Shown piece after piece: positions 1-10,987 of a DNA stretch of 64,000 bases. Made by a program: the position numbers and the translations under genes. This DNA is from Acanthochlamys bracteata (taxonomy: Eukaryota > Streptophyta > Magnoliopsida > Pandanales > Velloziaceae). A model generated the notes under the pieces. That model was not told where the DNA came from. It did no database searches and saw nothing but the letters and a program-made list of their open reading frames with translations. Location of the stretch: the NCBI GenBank assembly GCA_019914995.1, contig CM034126.1:11041001-11105000 (forward strand), read 5' to 3'. Numbering within the stretch: the first letter of the stretch is position 1; each line of letters opens with the position of its first letter.

Positions 1-287
1 CGCTAAGATTCCTTACCGCCGCCGCAAATGCCGCGGTGTTGGAAGTTTCTCCGTCACCGACTCCACTAAAGTCCACGATCGATGCCGTCTTTGCTCTGCA
101 CGGTAGTGTCACTGCCGCATTTGTTAAGTGAGATAACAACGAGCAAGATAAAAGCAGCGATATCCATGAGCAAACCTGTAAACAATTACAGAAACAAATT
201 GAACAACAACAACAACAAAACAAGAATAGGATCCAAAAGGAGAAACTGGAAAGTGGGCATTACTGAGAATGAAAACTTAAACACCAT
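1..287 (-). CDS. Probable polygalacturonase (GH28), 5' end only
   Basis: The product would cut pectin in the cell wall after secretion. Exon 1 is 287..264 (8 codons from ATG), then an 88-bp intron with a GTAATG donor and a T-rich TTACAG acceptor, then exon 2 from 175 running off the left edge. Spliced, the N-terminus is a hydrophobic signal-peptide-like stretch (WISLLLSCSLL). It is followed by SIVDFSGVGDGETSNTAAF, which matches the start of the pectin-lyase-fold domain in plant exo-type polygalacturonases (consensus FGAVGDGKTxNTxAF). The catalytic domain lies outside the window, so activity cannot be judged. The short first exon is the least certain part. The family assignment rests on one strong motif and the signal peptide. 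Confidence 0.68.
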
Positions 288-436
288 TGTTGTTGGTACT
301 GGTGGGGAAGAGAATGTTCAGTGGTATTCTTAATTATATAGCAACTGTTTGGAGAGAAACGGTTGCTTTACTTTTTATGTTCGTCTGAAGAAAGGAATTA
401 AAAGAGTGAAAGATTTGGAAAATTGAAATCTTTCTT

Positions 437-447
437 CTTTTATATGT
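437..447 (-). promoter_or_regulatory. Possible TATA box of the polygalacturonase gene
   Basis: On the minus strand this reads ACATATAAAAG, about 150 bases upstream of the proposed ATG at 287. That would give a leader of roughly 120 bases. The stretch 288-527 shows no other gene. This is a motif match only. Confidence 0.3.
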
Positions 448-527
448 ATGGATCCGTTTAAGGGATAGGAAACGTGAAGATTAGATTAGGATGACTTTTT
501 TGGTTAGCGGAATATTATAGTTACAGT

Positions 528-1322
528 CATAGTTGTAAAAATCGGACCGAATATCGAACCAGAAAATTATTCGGATTATGATTTTCGGATTGAACCATCG
601 AATCAACCAGTCAAACCGTCGGATTAATAATATTAAAGTATTTTTAACTAATAATAATTATAGTAAAAAATTTACTACTAATGATACTATCAATAATAAT
701 AACTATAGCAATCATAATAAAAAATTAGAATATTTTTATTATATTAGTACTATCAACAACAACAGTAATAATAATCACAGAAAAAATTAAAGTATTGCCA
801 CCATAATTACCACCACCAATAATAATAATAACAAATAAAATTTACAAATAGAAATTTTTAAATAAATTAGGAGATTAGAGAAAATAAAACCATAAAATAG
901 ATAAATCATAAAAGAGATATAATTAAATTTTTTTAGGTATACATATTTGAGTCTAAATATTTTACAATATAAAAAATTTAAAAAATACTAATAATTAATA
1001 TTTATAAATAAAAAATAATTAATTATATTTTTGTATTATCACATTCAAATACTAAATTTAAACTACATATCACTTTTCCACATAAAGTTATTAATAATTA
1101 TTTTTGTATTAAATATATTATTAAATTAAAATTTATTAATTAATTTTTTTAAAAATTTTTAATCCGATTTGATCCGGATGGACGGATCGACCGGGTTGAA
1201 GCGGATCAACGGGTCAAATCAGATCAAAATGGGTCAATTGCATAAACGATTTTTTTGCAAATTCGGACTGGTTTATCGTCCGGATCGACGATTTTCGGGT
1301 CGATTCGGGTCTGACAACTATG
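528..1322 (+). mobile_element. Non-autonomous DNA transposon, hAT-like, copy A
   Basis: The ends are short inverted repeats, CATAGTTGT at 528-536 and ACAACTATG at 1314-1322. Both ends continue into GC-richer blocks of GGACCGA/CGGATCGA type, and the middle is an A/T-rich trinucleotide-like core with no gene. Flanking octamers GTTACAGT and GTTACAAC look like a diverged 8-bp target duplication, which suggests hAT. The same element lies at 58989-59725 in opposite orientation, and a relative with the same TIR start is at 45700-46393. The ORF inside it (578-790) is an asparagine-rich artefact of the core. Confidence 0.6.
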
Positions 1323-2554
1323 GTTACAACTTAAAAAAAGACAACCCTTATATTTAAAAATTTCCTTTTGGTATAGTAAAAACATAAGGCGAGACACACT
1401 CCTTGATGATGGGCATCACATGATGAATACTACTTAGCTTTCTCTTGATTGAATACAATCCGGTCAGTGACAAAATTATAATTATTTTTCAAATTAATTG
1501 ATAATAAAAAAATAAACACAAATTTTAAAAAATATTATTTTAAAATTATTGATAAGTAATATAATTTTAATATTAATGTATTATCTTAGTTTGGCAGAAA
1601 AATAACTAATAAGTCGTGTTTTAATTCACCAGAACTTTAATTTTTTTCGTTTTACTTGAGATTTCGATAAATTTATATATTTTAATTATATACGAATCTT
1701 AAAAATTTTTATTATTGTGTCTGAGTTATCCATCGAATTCTAATTCCAGCATTCGTTTATCTCTTTCATCGATCTTTTGTCCTTCTCAACCTCTCCGACA
1801 CCTTCAAGTACTTGCTAAACTCCCGCGCTTTCTTAATTGATATATATTTTTATAAATTTTAAACTCTATTTTTAATTTATTTTATAAACTAATTAAAATA
1901 AAAATTAAACTCTATTTTTAATATATTTTTAAAAATTTTTATTTTTATTTTTTATTTTTACGAAATTGCTGGTATTTGAAATAAGTACTTAACGGGACAG
2001 ACATTCCAGGAAGAGTTCATCGAAATGTGACGTTGGAGATGGTCACTTGATCCGAATACGTCAGCTCAATAATTTGATCATATAAAAGATCTACAAATAT
2101 ATTTATTCAAGAAAAACGTTAACTAATAAAACTTCTCTTTGTTAAAAGGTATGAAAAAGTACTGCTTAGAAAATTTGGTTAGATTTTTTAAAAATAATTT
2201 ATCTACTATTTGCTTGATCGAATAAATTATTAACAACAAAGAATATAACGGAAAGAAAAATTAAATAACATATCGCATTTAGTTAAGATAAGGCTTCAGC
2301 GTTTTTAAGTACATTATATTTTCATATTTATGTTGTGCTCATTTATAAAAATTGAAGGTCTACATATAAACTCTTTATTCAAAGATTAAAATCTTTTCAG
2401 TTAAAAGTTAAAAAAATATAAAAGAAACATTTATGGTTATGGACATACGATACAATTGATATCTAGATAAAAACTTTGAACTTTAAAATATATTACTTTT
2501 TTAAATTACATAAATTAACTATTTATAACATTATATTTTCATATTTATGTTGTC
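1323..2554. other. AT-rich intergenic stretch
   Basis: No open frame or splice pattern suggests a gene. It holds A/T runs and weak short repeats only. Confidence 0.6.
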
Positions 2555-2810
2555 CAGCTCTAAGCCCAAACGTGGAGTCATGTTTTTGGGCCTTCAGGTA
2601 GCCCAATTAAATGAGACTAATCAAATAAAGCGCGACTCCAACCCTCCGTGTCTTTACCGGATTCTTCGAACTTTCTGGATCTCTCTCTCCGTCTCTGTTC
2701 CTCTTTGAACTTCTTAGTTCATAGTTCGTACCAATTTCTTCCTAAAACTCAAAGAAGGAATCTCTGAAGCAACTAGGCACGCTTTAAATTCAAACTATAA
2801 TTATCGTATG
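2555..2810 (+). promoter_or_regulatory. Promoter and leader region of the 81-residue protein gene
   Basis: Site II-like elements (AAGCCCA, TGGGCC, AGCCCA) cluster at about 2563-2605, as in many housekeeping plant promoters. They are followed by a CT-rich leader at about 2660-2720. A possible leader intron runs from GTATGT (2807) to TTTTAG (3560). The remaining leader then contains a 20-codon upstream ORF at 3573-3635. Confidence 0.35.
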
Positions 2811-3651
2811 TTTTTTTCTTCTAGACGATCTTTTTGAAGGAAATGTTTTATATTTTATCTGATCTGTAAGTCTTGCCTTCTGCAATCGCTGTAGTTGTTA
2901 GTATCGACATTGAAGGACAGAATTTGGAGAACCTTGTTGTTGTTTCATTATTCTCATATGTTTGTATTTCATTAGGAATTTATTGAAGCGAAAGTGTGGA
3001 TCACTTGATTTAGGTACTGGTTTAGCTTTTTGTTTGAATTTGAGGTTCTGGATTGCTCCATAGGCGGATAATCTCTTGTTGCATGTGTTTGCGAAAGTTT
3101 GGACTATATGTACACTGGTTTTGGTGATAGCAGCTTTCTTGTTGGAAGTGTTGAAAGTAGATATCATCACATACAAGTAATGTTTTTCTAGCGGTTCTTT
3201 CGCATATTATGCACCGACCACAGAGGTAGTTTCATATGAAAATTTTGATTCGTGAAAGGCAGCACCTCATCGTTTACAGTTTCATATTAACTAATAGTTT
3301 TCCTGCTGAATTTATAACTATGATATACATTATGCAACCTTTTTACCAAGGGATTTATTAAGGAGTCTGAAGTAAGCCTTTCTTCTGAGTAGCAGATTAT
3401 TGGTTGCTACTTTGATTACATATGTTATGGATAAATTATTTTGATTGATTTGGAATCTCTATTAGATAGCACTGTCCTAATAAAAATTTTTACGTGCTTT
3501 GCTAATTATGATTTCTAATGGAGGACGAATGCTTTTTCATTGTTTATTCTTTACTTTTAGGCTTAAAGCATCATGCTTATTGTGCGAGCTATTATCTTGT
3601 TTTGTGGTGTTATGAGCAGCTCCTTGGTCAATTGAAGCAGTTGGAACAGAG

Positions 3652-3980
3652 ATGAGTGGTGCAACAAGATATCCTCTGAAGCACATACTAAGGCAGGCTT
3701 ATCCCCTGCAAAGGCTATCAAGTAATGTCTAGAAACTAATTGAACTTTCTTTCTTCTGAAGCTCATTGTGATTCAATGATCTGATCAACATCGTCTTTAA
3801 ACAGGGTTCATGACCATTTCACTTCCTAACAGACATGAAGACAATGAACCTAAAGAATCAAGCTTCATTGATGACAATTTTGAACCGGTTGTTGCCATCA
3901 GTAGGCCTCCCCCACTGCCTCCTGTGCTTGGGCCTCTTCTTCTTCTCTGTATACTGGTAACTGATGATAAAGATAAGTAA
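3652..3980 (+). CDS. Small proline- and leucine-tailed protein, 81 residues, function unknown
   Basis: Exons are 3652..3721 and 3805..3980, joined by an 83-bp intron (GTAATG..AACAG) that keeps the frame, giving exactly 82 codons with the stop. The first ~25 residues are basic (starting MSGATRYPLKHILRQ). The middle is acidic (about residues 34-50). The end has a proline run and a hydrophobic patch (PPPLPPVLGPLLLLCILV), then a charged tail. The patch is barely long enough for a membrane anchor. A 20-codon upstream ORF (3573-3635) ends 16 bases before the ATG and may lower translation. The gene is tail to tail with the NTF2-like gene. I do not recognise a named family. The clean splice and housekeeping-type promoter support a real gene. 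Confidence 0.55.
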
Positions 3981-4445
3981 TGGATAGAGTCTATAGCCAT
4001 GACGTTGAAGTTTTGTACAAACAAGTTGGCTGAACATAAGAAGAGAACTGCATGACTTTTAGGCAGAAGATTTCCATATGTTTTGAAGTATGTTTAACAT
4101 GTAGGATAGCACGCCGGCTGCAAATGTCCATAGGTTGCTGTAATATACCATCAATGGGAGCATGAATGGCTCAATAAATAACTTGTAGATCTTCACTATG
4201 AATATAATGACAGTGTGAGGATCCTTTAAGATTTCTGCAGTTCAAACAAGCATAAGGTTAGAAATGAAAGAATCTGAGATCCCCTCTTTCTGAATTTTGA
4301 AGTTGGATTTTTAATGAGCGTACTTTCTGCTAATACTGGGAATTTCTGGAATAATGTGCTTGTTATCTTCAACAGGTCCTAAAAGTTTGTACAGGAAGCA
4401 ATGAGTGAAAAGCAAGAGTACTTAGTATGTTTTTCTCGAATCAAG

Positions 4446-5397
4446 TTAATTCTTTACCAGTGCCATGTCACCTGGTTTGAGTGGTGATTCGACAAATACC
4501 AGTGCGTTCCTGCATGGAAACACAATCTTAAGGATTTTGGTATTATATGAAATTTCAGTGCGATTATTCTAATATCTGGAAGAGGTTGAAGCTTGTGTTA
4601 CTTTATTAACAGTGACTTCTCATCCCCTGAACATTGGTAGAAGGTACAACCTTTAGTGAAAGGGATTGGTAACTGATTCCATTCTGCATAAGTTAAAGCT
4701 CATATGTATCATTTTTCCGTTGAAAAACTTGTTTGCTGGTTAGGAAACTGTAGGCATGTTAGTTCTCAGGCGGCAATTGGTCTAGTACCTAAGTGCCACA
4801 TTACAATAGCTGTTGGCTGCTCAGTTATGGTAGATGAATACCCTTGATGCCCTGTTTCTATCTTAAATCTGATGTTGTTGCCCATTGCTTCTTTCAATCT
4901 TTTATAGAATGCGCTAATTTCCTGCACAGATTAAAGTTCTACAAATTTTAAATTTTATGGAGCACTAACGTGTTAATAAGCTGTAGAGTACGTAGGAAAT
5001 ATGCTCAGACCTTTCTTCCTTTGAATTGGTGGGGGAAAGCCAAGTCCTCAAAGCAGCATTCTTCAGCGAGGAATTTTTCTATATCACTTTGGTCTTGAGT
5101 CGTATCATTGATGCAAGCGTAGAAGTCACGGATTAGGGATGCTGCAGATCTTGATAGTATTGGAGGTACAGGTTCTAATATGTGAAGCTGTTCCCCATCA
5201 TTAGGCTCTGATGGTTCTGCCATGCAAAATGGCCCCCGTTTTAGTCGATTTTGATGTAGATTGCTTTCTTTTCGTCCCAATGATACCCATTTCTGAGACT
5301 TCCTTGTTGTGAATGAAAGAGAAATAAAATTTCGAGCTAATCTGGTACGGAGCAGGCCTGTTAGTTGGACATTGAACGGCATGGAAGCAACCTCCAT
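4446..5397 (-). CDS. NTF2/SnoaL-like domain protein, possibly plastid-targeted
   Basis: Exons on the minus strand are 5397..5011, 4921..4789, 4683..4602 and 4509..4446, which splice to 221 residues. The ATG at 5397 is the first in frame after a stop. The first ~70 residues are basic and serine/leucine-rich, like an organelle transit peptide. From about residue 90 the sequence has the SnoaL/NTF2-like pattern: SAASLIRDFYACIND, then EECCFEDLAFPHQFKGRK, ISAFYKRLKEAMG, WHLEWNQLPIPFTKGCTFY and ESPLKPGDMALV. This matches Arabidopsis proteins labelled NTF2 family, such as At3g09250. The fold is a cone-shaped barrel, and no substrate can be deduced. All four exon joins restore the expected domain, so the model is firm; the function is not. 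Confidence 0.82.
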
Positions 5398-7051
5398 GAA
5401 TTTTGATATCAAATGCTTGATGTTACAATCAGTTGTTCTTTAAGGGGAAGGATTGTGAGCATGTAGAGCAAAGAATAACAGCATTACTTGTGAAGTATGT
5501 TCAAGAATGCAGTAAGCTTGCCTTCAATCCTTGAAGATAACTTGCTTACAAATCCAAGGATTGCTTCCTTATATACTGCATATATGCATCTATATTCATT
5601 GACAAAGAAGACTAGCCTGATTTGAAAAACTGAGAACGGAAATGATAGAAGACATCTACAAACACAACCCCTAACAAATTATCATATTACATGTTTTCAA
5701 TAATCACAATTTGAAAGGCATCATCGAATACAAAATCAACCAATAGAACAATCTTTGGATCATAAAATGGAAAACTGCCCGCCAAAAATCTATCATGTAC
5801 TCTGCTTTTTCTGGAACTGCGTTTGCAGCTTTAAGTCTGATATGACATTATGCTGATGGAATGAAGTGCAGTAGCTGCAATCTCGACGCTTGTTGTCGTC
5901 ACGCCTCGGTATCAACTTGTGGTTTCTTGAACTGCTGTTAGCGAAACAGTATCCATTAGCCGCAACGCACTGTTGTTCATCTCAGTGCGTCACCGTAGAT
6001 TGTTTCTCTTCTACATGCAAGGAGAGAGTCTTGTTCAGAGTTGAAGATGTACCACTGGCACTACTGTATCTATATCGGATAGGACAACTCAAAAGGCTCT
6101 AGAAAAGTTTTCAAGGTTGGCAAGTTGTATTTCATTATCAGAGAACTCCAGCTCTCAGATCACGTTCCTTCCAAACACGGTCGACATTGGCTCTGAAGTG
6201 TTCGGACTCCTTCAAGTTTCAAAGGTCGTGGAATAACTTTAGAAACTTGTGCACTTGTACTGAAGTCTATTTATTTTTTACTAATTTACAAGAAGTTGAT
6301 TGTCTGCTGGTTGAAAGACGAGCAGAAACAGAAAACCTGCAAGCAAAGACAACTCGGAAGTTTCAGAAAACATGTTGCCGATGTTTATGTTGGAATCTTC
6401 TTCTGATTCAGTATACTGGTTATTTATAGCATGTTATGCATGTAACTTTATCAATTAATTGGTCACCGCCATGTTCTATGTCGGTAACAGCTGCCGCCGA
6501 TGGTGGTGCTAAACATTTGATAGTCTCAATGCATACTTGATTATTTTTATGTTTGTAATAGTTGCCTTATGATATTTGATAGACGTGGAAAGGTTCAGTA
6601 ATATTTAATAGACGTATGTATTATGTACCTGTGTCGTATAATGTCCTGCCGAAATATTATAGATATCACTTAGTACGTTAGCATTGTTGCAGTGCCTTTG
6701 ATAAGGTATTTGTTAAATGTTAAGTATCAATCCATTAGTGAATGGTTTGGTAATAGCAAACCTTTTAGTGTACCCTTTCTAAGTAAATGCAACAAATAAA
6801 AATATAAAGTTAAATAGAGTTCTAGCAAAAGAGAAATATTATACTAGTAGTCTAACTGGTGATCGAGAATGGTATAACATATAAATTAATAACTATTTTT
6901 AAATAATTAGCACTCTTTTGGGGAGGAAAATCTACATGTTGCTGCTTTCTAATCAGATTGGATCATTGAAAATCATACGAACTAATAAAAGTGCACACAA
7001 ACATGTAGATGAGTGACGCATAGTATTACCTGTAGGGTCATACACAAAGAA
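5398..7051. other. Intergenic stretch with an unassigned open frame
   Basis: This contains the leader of the NTF2-like gene (to about 5500) and then no recognisable gene. At 5850-6430 (plus) the base composition rises and a 63-codon open frame without its own ATG (6045-6236) looks faintly protein-like, but I cannot place it in a family. From 6480 onward the DNA is AT-rich with nothing to report. Confidence 0.4.
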
Positions 7052-7274
7052 GGGCATTGTTTGTTTGTTTTAAACTGGAGTTTTAAAAGTAGTTTTAAAA
7101 ACTAAATTGATAAAAACTAAAGTGAGTTTAATTACATGAGTTCGAAATAGAGTTTTATTTTTAAAATATGGTAGTTAGAAGTGGAGTTTAAAATTGATTT
7201 TAATTTTTGTGTTATTTTTATAAGTAATAGAAAGTGAATTAAAAGTGATATTTAAAATATAGATAAACATGCCC
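7052..7274. mobile_element. Short MITE-like element with GGGCATxGTTT ends
   Basis: The left end GGGCATTGTTTGTTT and the right end AAACATGCCC form an imperfect inverted repeat around an AT-rich 220-bp core. The ends resemble the elements at 43760 and 52226. No convincing target duplication. Its right end lies 13 bp from the left breakpoint of the tandem duplication. Confidence 0.4.
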
Positions 7275-7303
7275 ACAAAATATCTGTAATGGCATTCTAA
7301 TTT

Positions 7304-7335
7304 GCATTTGGGCCCAGCCCACTACAGAGTGGGCC
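7304..7335. promoter_or_regulatory. Cluster of GGCCCA/TGGGC (site II-like) elements
   Basis: TTTGGGCCCAGCCCAC and GTGGGCCGGG occur within 35 bp, in an otherwise AT-rich setting. Such motifs are TCP-type sites in plant promoters. The nearest start in the right orientation is the short gene at 7797. The block is duplicated at about 13212-13243. Confidence 0.3.
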
Positions 7336-7721
7336 GGGAGACAGTAACAATCTTCTTCTCCTTGTCTTCTTATTTTTGTTTCTAATCACCATAAAGACAT
7401 TCTCTTCTACTTTAAAGAATAATAATATAAACAAAAATAATGAAAGAAACATTCTGTTAAGTTTTAGAAATTCTTCCAGCCATTCACATTGTGCATGCCC
7501 AAATTTGAACAAACCCCTCAATAATCACGTCCAACCAATGTAATGAAACATTTTACCGTAACATTTGCAAAACAGTTCGGTAAAGTGCAGACGATCGCCG
7601 GAAAATCTTAGTTGGACTTTTTTTTTTTTCTTACACTTTCAACGCCTCGTGTATCGGTGAAAGTACAGATTTTGCAGAATCCGTTTTTCACATGGTTTTG
7701 CATGCACTAACAAAAATTGAT

Positions 7722-7730
7722 TATAAATAG
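7722..7730 (+). promoter_or_regulatory. TATA box of the short gene, unit 1
   Basis: TATAAATAG lies 67 bases before the ATG at 7797, which suits a start of transcription near 7755. The same box is at 13635-13643 in unit 2. Confidence 0.45.
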
Positions 7731-7796
7731 ATCATGCAGGTAATTAAGGTAGGTATCTGTCTGCTACAGGAAGTAAGATAGTTGGTTGCTAGTAAA

Positions 7797-8533
7797 ATGG
7801 AGAAGGATTCATATAGCTTTCGTTATTCAAAAGGTGAAGATGAAGTAAGCGTTCATGAGAAGCAGCAACAACAGAGACTGACAGAAGAGGTAACTAATCA
7901 AACTTTCTTCCTACTTAATTATAAGCCTTATATATTTCTAGATCTTTATGCATTGTTGTTTATGAAATCTAAGTCTTGATACATTTTAGTAGAACTACAT
8001 ATTGTGCTTCTCTAGCTTTAGCCTTGTTACAAAATAGTGACAGTGTTATGTCTCTGAGTGCATTCGTTTCTCCACGAGTGTTTTCACGAGCCAAGTATCG
8101 TATTGCCTTAACTTACTGTTTATAAGATGCTATTCTGTCTACTAAAAAAATGGTTGTGAAACCATGTAAACCAAACTCATCTTAGGATTCTTACGCTGAT
8201 GCGTGTCACATTATCTCTGATGCTCATGCTAAAACAATTTAAACTTGTATTAGCGTCAATATCGATTTTTTGGGTCAGATGAATTTTTATACATATACTC
8301 ATCTGTCTATACTGATTCTGTACTTGTTGATACTTACAGCCAAAAATTGCAAAGCGTCAAAACCATTCCTAATTTGTAGTCTTATTACGCATGTTTCTCG
8401 CAAGCAGGTTGAAGTGCATGTCAAGAGGAAACAAGATGCTTATGATCGATATATGGATATGTTACTGAAGAAGGCATATGAAATAGCTAATAATGAGAAA
8501 GCCAAGTTCTTTGTTGCAGAACATGAGAGGTGA
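7797..8533 (+). CDS. Short charged helical protein, 72 residues, unit 1
   Basis: Exons are 7797..7889 and 8408..8533. The donor is GAGGTAACT and the acceptor GCAAGCAG, phase 0. Exon 1 encodes MEKDSYSFRYSKGEDEVSV and a glutamine run (EKQQQQ). Exon 2 is highly charged and should be one long helix (VKRKQDAYDRYMDMLLKKAY, ending FFVAEHER). There is no signal peptide or membrane segment. An in-frame ATG-less extension upstream (VASK) is ignored because 7797 is the first ATG after the TATA box. The stop overlaps a possible donor (GAGAGGTGA), so a longer protein with a further exon is possible. I do not recognise the family. The copy in unit 2 encodes the same protein. Confidence 0.45.
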
Positions 8534-10987
8534 CTCGTTTAGAAGAAATACAAATATGTATGAAGCTGACTACAGAGATGTCTAAATTTCCATCTATACA
8601 CATTACACCGCAAGTATTGCTACCAGTAAAAACATGTTTGCTTCTCTTTCAGATCATTCTGATTGTATCGTAACAGGTGGAATGCTTTATTTGCATTATA
8701 TGTCCCTTTATCTTTGTAGTACTAACAGGGAGGTCCATCAAATTTCAGTAACTTCCATTTAACCAACAAAATCACACCCACCTTTTCTAATGGCAATCTT
8801 TTACATTGCAATAACAAGGGAGATAAAAGATCATTATTAGTTAAAAAAACAAAATCATAATTAGTAACAGGCAAATCATCATATAGCAAGAGTCCCAACA
8901 AATCACCAATTTACTCGACTGGCTCTCTCTGTTGAACACATTTTATTTCCTCTAACTATGATGATTCTGTTAATAACCAGGTCATGTAAGTTAAATGATA
9001 AACAAATAGCTCATACTGCTTGCTCTCTCTCATACAAATTTGCGACAAAAGGTTATATGTAGAACTTGAATTAGATTAGACTAAACACTAAATCATGAAG
9101 AACTCTACTGCAGTAGAGTAACCACATCATGTTCTTGACTTACAGCTCTAAACCAAATTTAAAAGTTCAAGTAAAAAATTCTTGCCGAATTGGCAACAAC
9201 AAACATTATATGCTAAGCAAATCAATCCATCAACTAGAATCTACATAAACTTAAGGTCTTGAATTGGGTACAAAAAGAGATGCCAATCAACTAATTTTTT
9301 CATTCAAGCAAATTCCAGTTCTCTGTCATCCGCAGGTGCTATAAATATCATAATCTTATTACAACACCATTGATTGTCCGCTTGAAGAACATAAAATCCT
9401 GTACTTACTATAAAATCAATCGCAGCCAAAACATATCGATTTTCTTTGCTTTAGTAATCACGAAATCACGGATTTCTATGCAGAAAAGGAAAAATAACGA
9501 ACAGCGAACAAAAATTGAGAAGCAACCTACAACCATTTTTACCCGGGATTGCTTCAATTTTTAAAAATTAAGGCGCAAAAAGCTAATCAGTGATAGCAAA
9601 TCTGAAAGAGAAGTTAATAGACCTGAGAGCAGCCACGGCGGTCGTCGCTGGGAAGAAAGTGATCGACGAGACAAAACAAAACAAGGCCACCTATACGAAC
9701 AAGAATACTTTCAGACTCCATTGTTGTTCTATCGGATTATTTGAAAGGTTGGAATCTAAAATATCCAAACCCAAAACTAGAATATTCAACTCGTTTAGCC
9801 TTAACTTGTTACTTTCTCTGAAATTAGCATCCCGATCAGTGTTGAACGCTCTACGACTACGAGATTGCCATATTATCCCATGGAAATGATAGTTCATGGC
9901 AAGGGAAAATGTACCCATGATACTCTACCACTCATCACAAAGTACACTATCAAATTCGCTTAGGTTGAATTACAGTTTTAAGCGATCAGGTAAAAAAATC
10001 ACTCGGTTTTACGATTGTGTATCTTTGAAATCTATCAAACATGCCACTAGCGTAATCGATGAATCAGAATTGACTCGACCAAATTACGGCCCTAGTTGTG
10101 GCTAATTCAACGAAAGCGATTTTAGAAAAGAGAAGGATTAGGGAAATGCTTTGTCGCAAAAAACAATCATAAAACAAAAAGTTGACTGCAATTACTTTAA
10201 ATAGGCACAATATTGTTCGAGGAGTTTTGATAGAAAAATATTTCGTTTATTTGTTTGAGTTTCGAAATATGTAAATTTATACTCATATAAACTAGTATTA
10301 TAACTATTCAATGATATTAAGGCTTTAAATTTGGTATTACGTTTCAAAAAATAATATTTTTTAATTTTAATTTATATTTTTAATAAAATTTTATAATTTA
10401 TATGTAATTTATTTAAATTTTAGAAAGTATAAAAATTTGACAGTAGTAAAATTTTGTATTTTATGAGAAATAAAATCATCAAATTCTTTATCAAATTTAT
10501 GTAAAATTATGAAATTTATTAAGAACTATATTGGGCTTGTGTAGCACTACTTATCACTATTTTCAAAACTTCATTTCAATTTTTTATTTTTCAATAGCTC
10601 TAAGGTACTTTTAAAAGAAATTAGAAATTTCAAAAAATATAAATAAGTTATAAGTCATAAAATTCTACATTTATAATTTTTATTATTTTTAAATAAAAAT
10701 CTTATTTATTTTTTGATAAACTTTAAAATAACTTTTTAAAATTTTTTTATTTTAAGAACTCTAATAAGTTCCGGGGGACGTAGCACTAAAAGAAAAGCGT
10801 TACGGTAACACTGAATAATTATTTGTATTTCATGAGAAATAAAATCATCAAATACTTTTAACATGAATTTATAAACTTCGTTAAAAAATATAAGTATGTA
10901 CCACTATAGAAAAGGAGCTACAACAATGCTAAGTAATTATTCCTATATTATATCCATCTCGTCTGAGGCAAGATTTCACGTCATCGA
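8534..10987. other. Non-coding part of unit 1
   Basis: No firm gene. A minus-strand two-exon frame (9721..9623 and 9338..9300, 45 codons) can be drawn, but it matches no family I know. The part 10240-10900 is very AT-rich with weak repeats. Confidence 0.4.

Noticed and set aside
578-790. Asn-rich open frame of 70 codons
   Set aside because: It is made of AAT/AAC triplets in the core of a transposon, and a matching frame appears in the reverse copy at 59495-59680. Composition artefact.
3062-3178. Hydrophobic frame (VWTICTLVLVIAAFLLEVL) as a possible coding exon
   Set aside because: It follows an in-frame TAG and has no ATG or partner exon. It lies inside the proposed leader intron of the 81-residue gene.
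7297-7521. Minus-strand 74-codon frame, repeated at 13205-13429
   Set aside because: It is present in both units only because of the duplication. Low complexity, no splice or promoter support.
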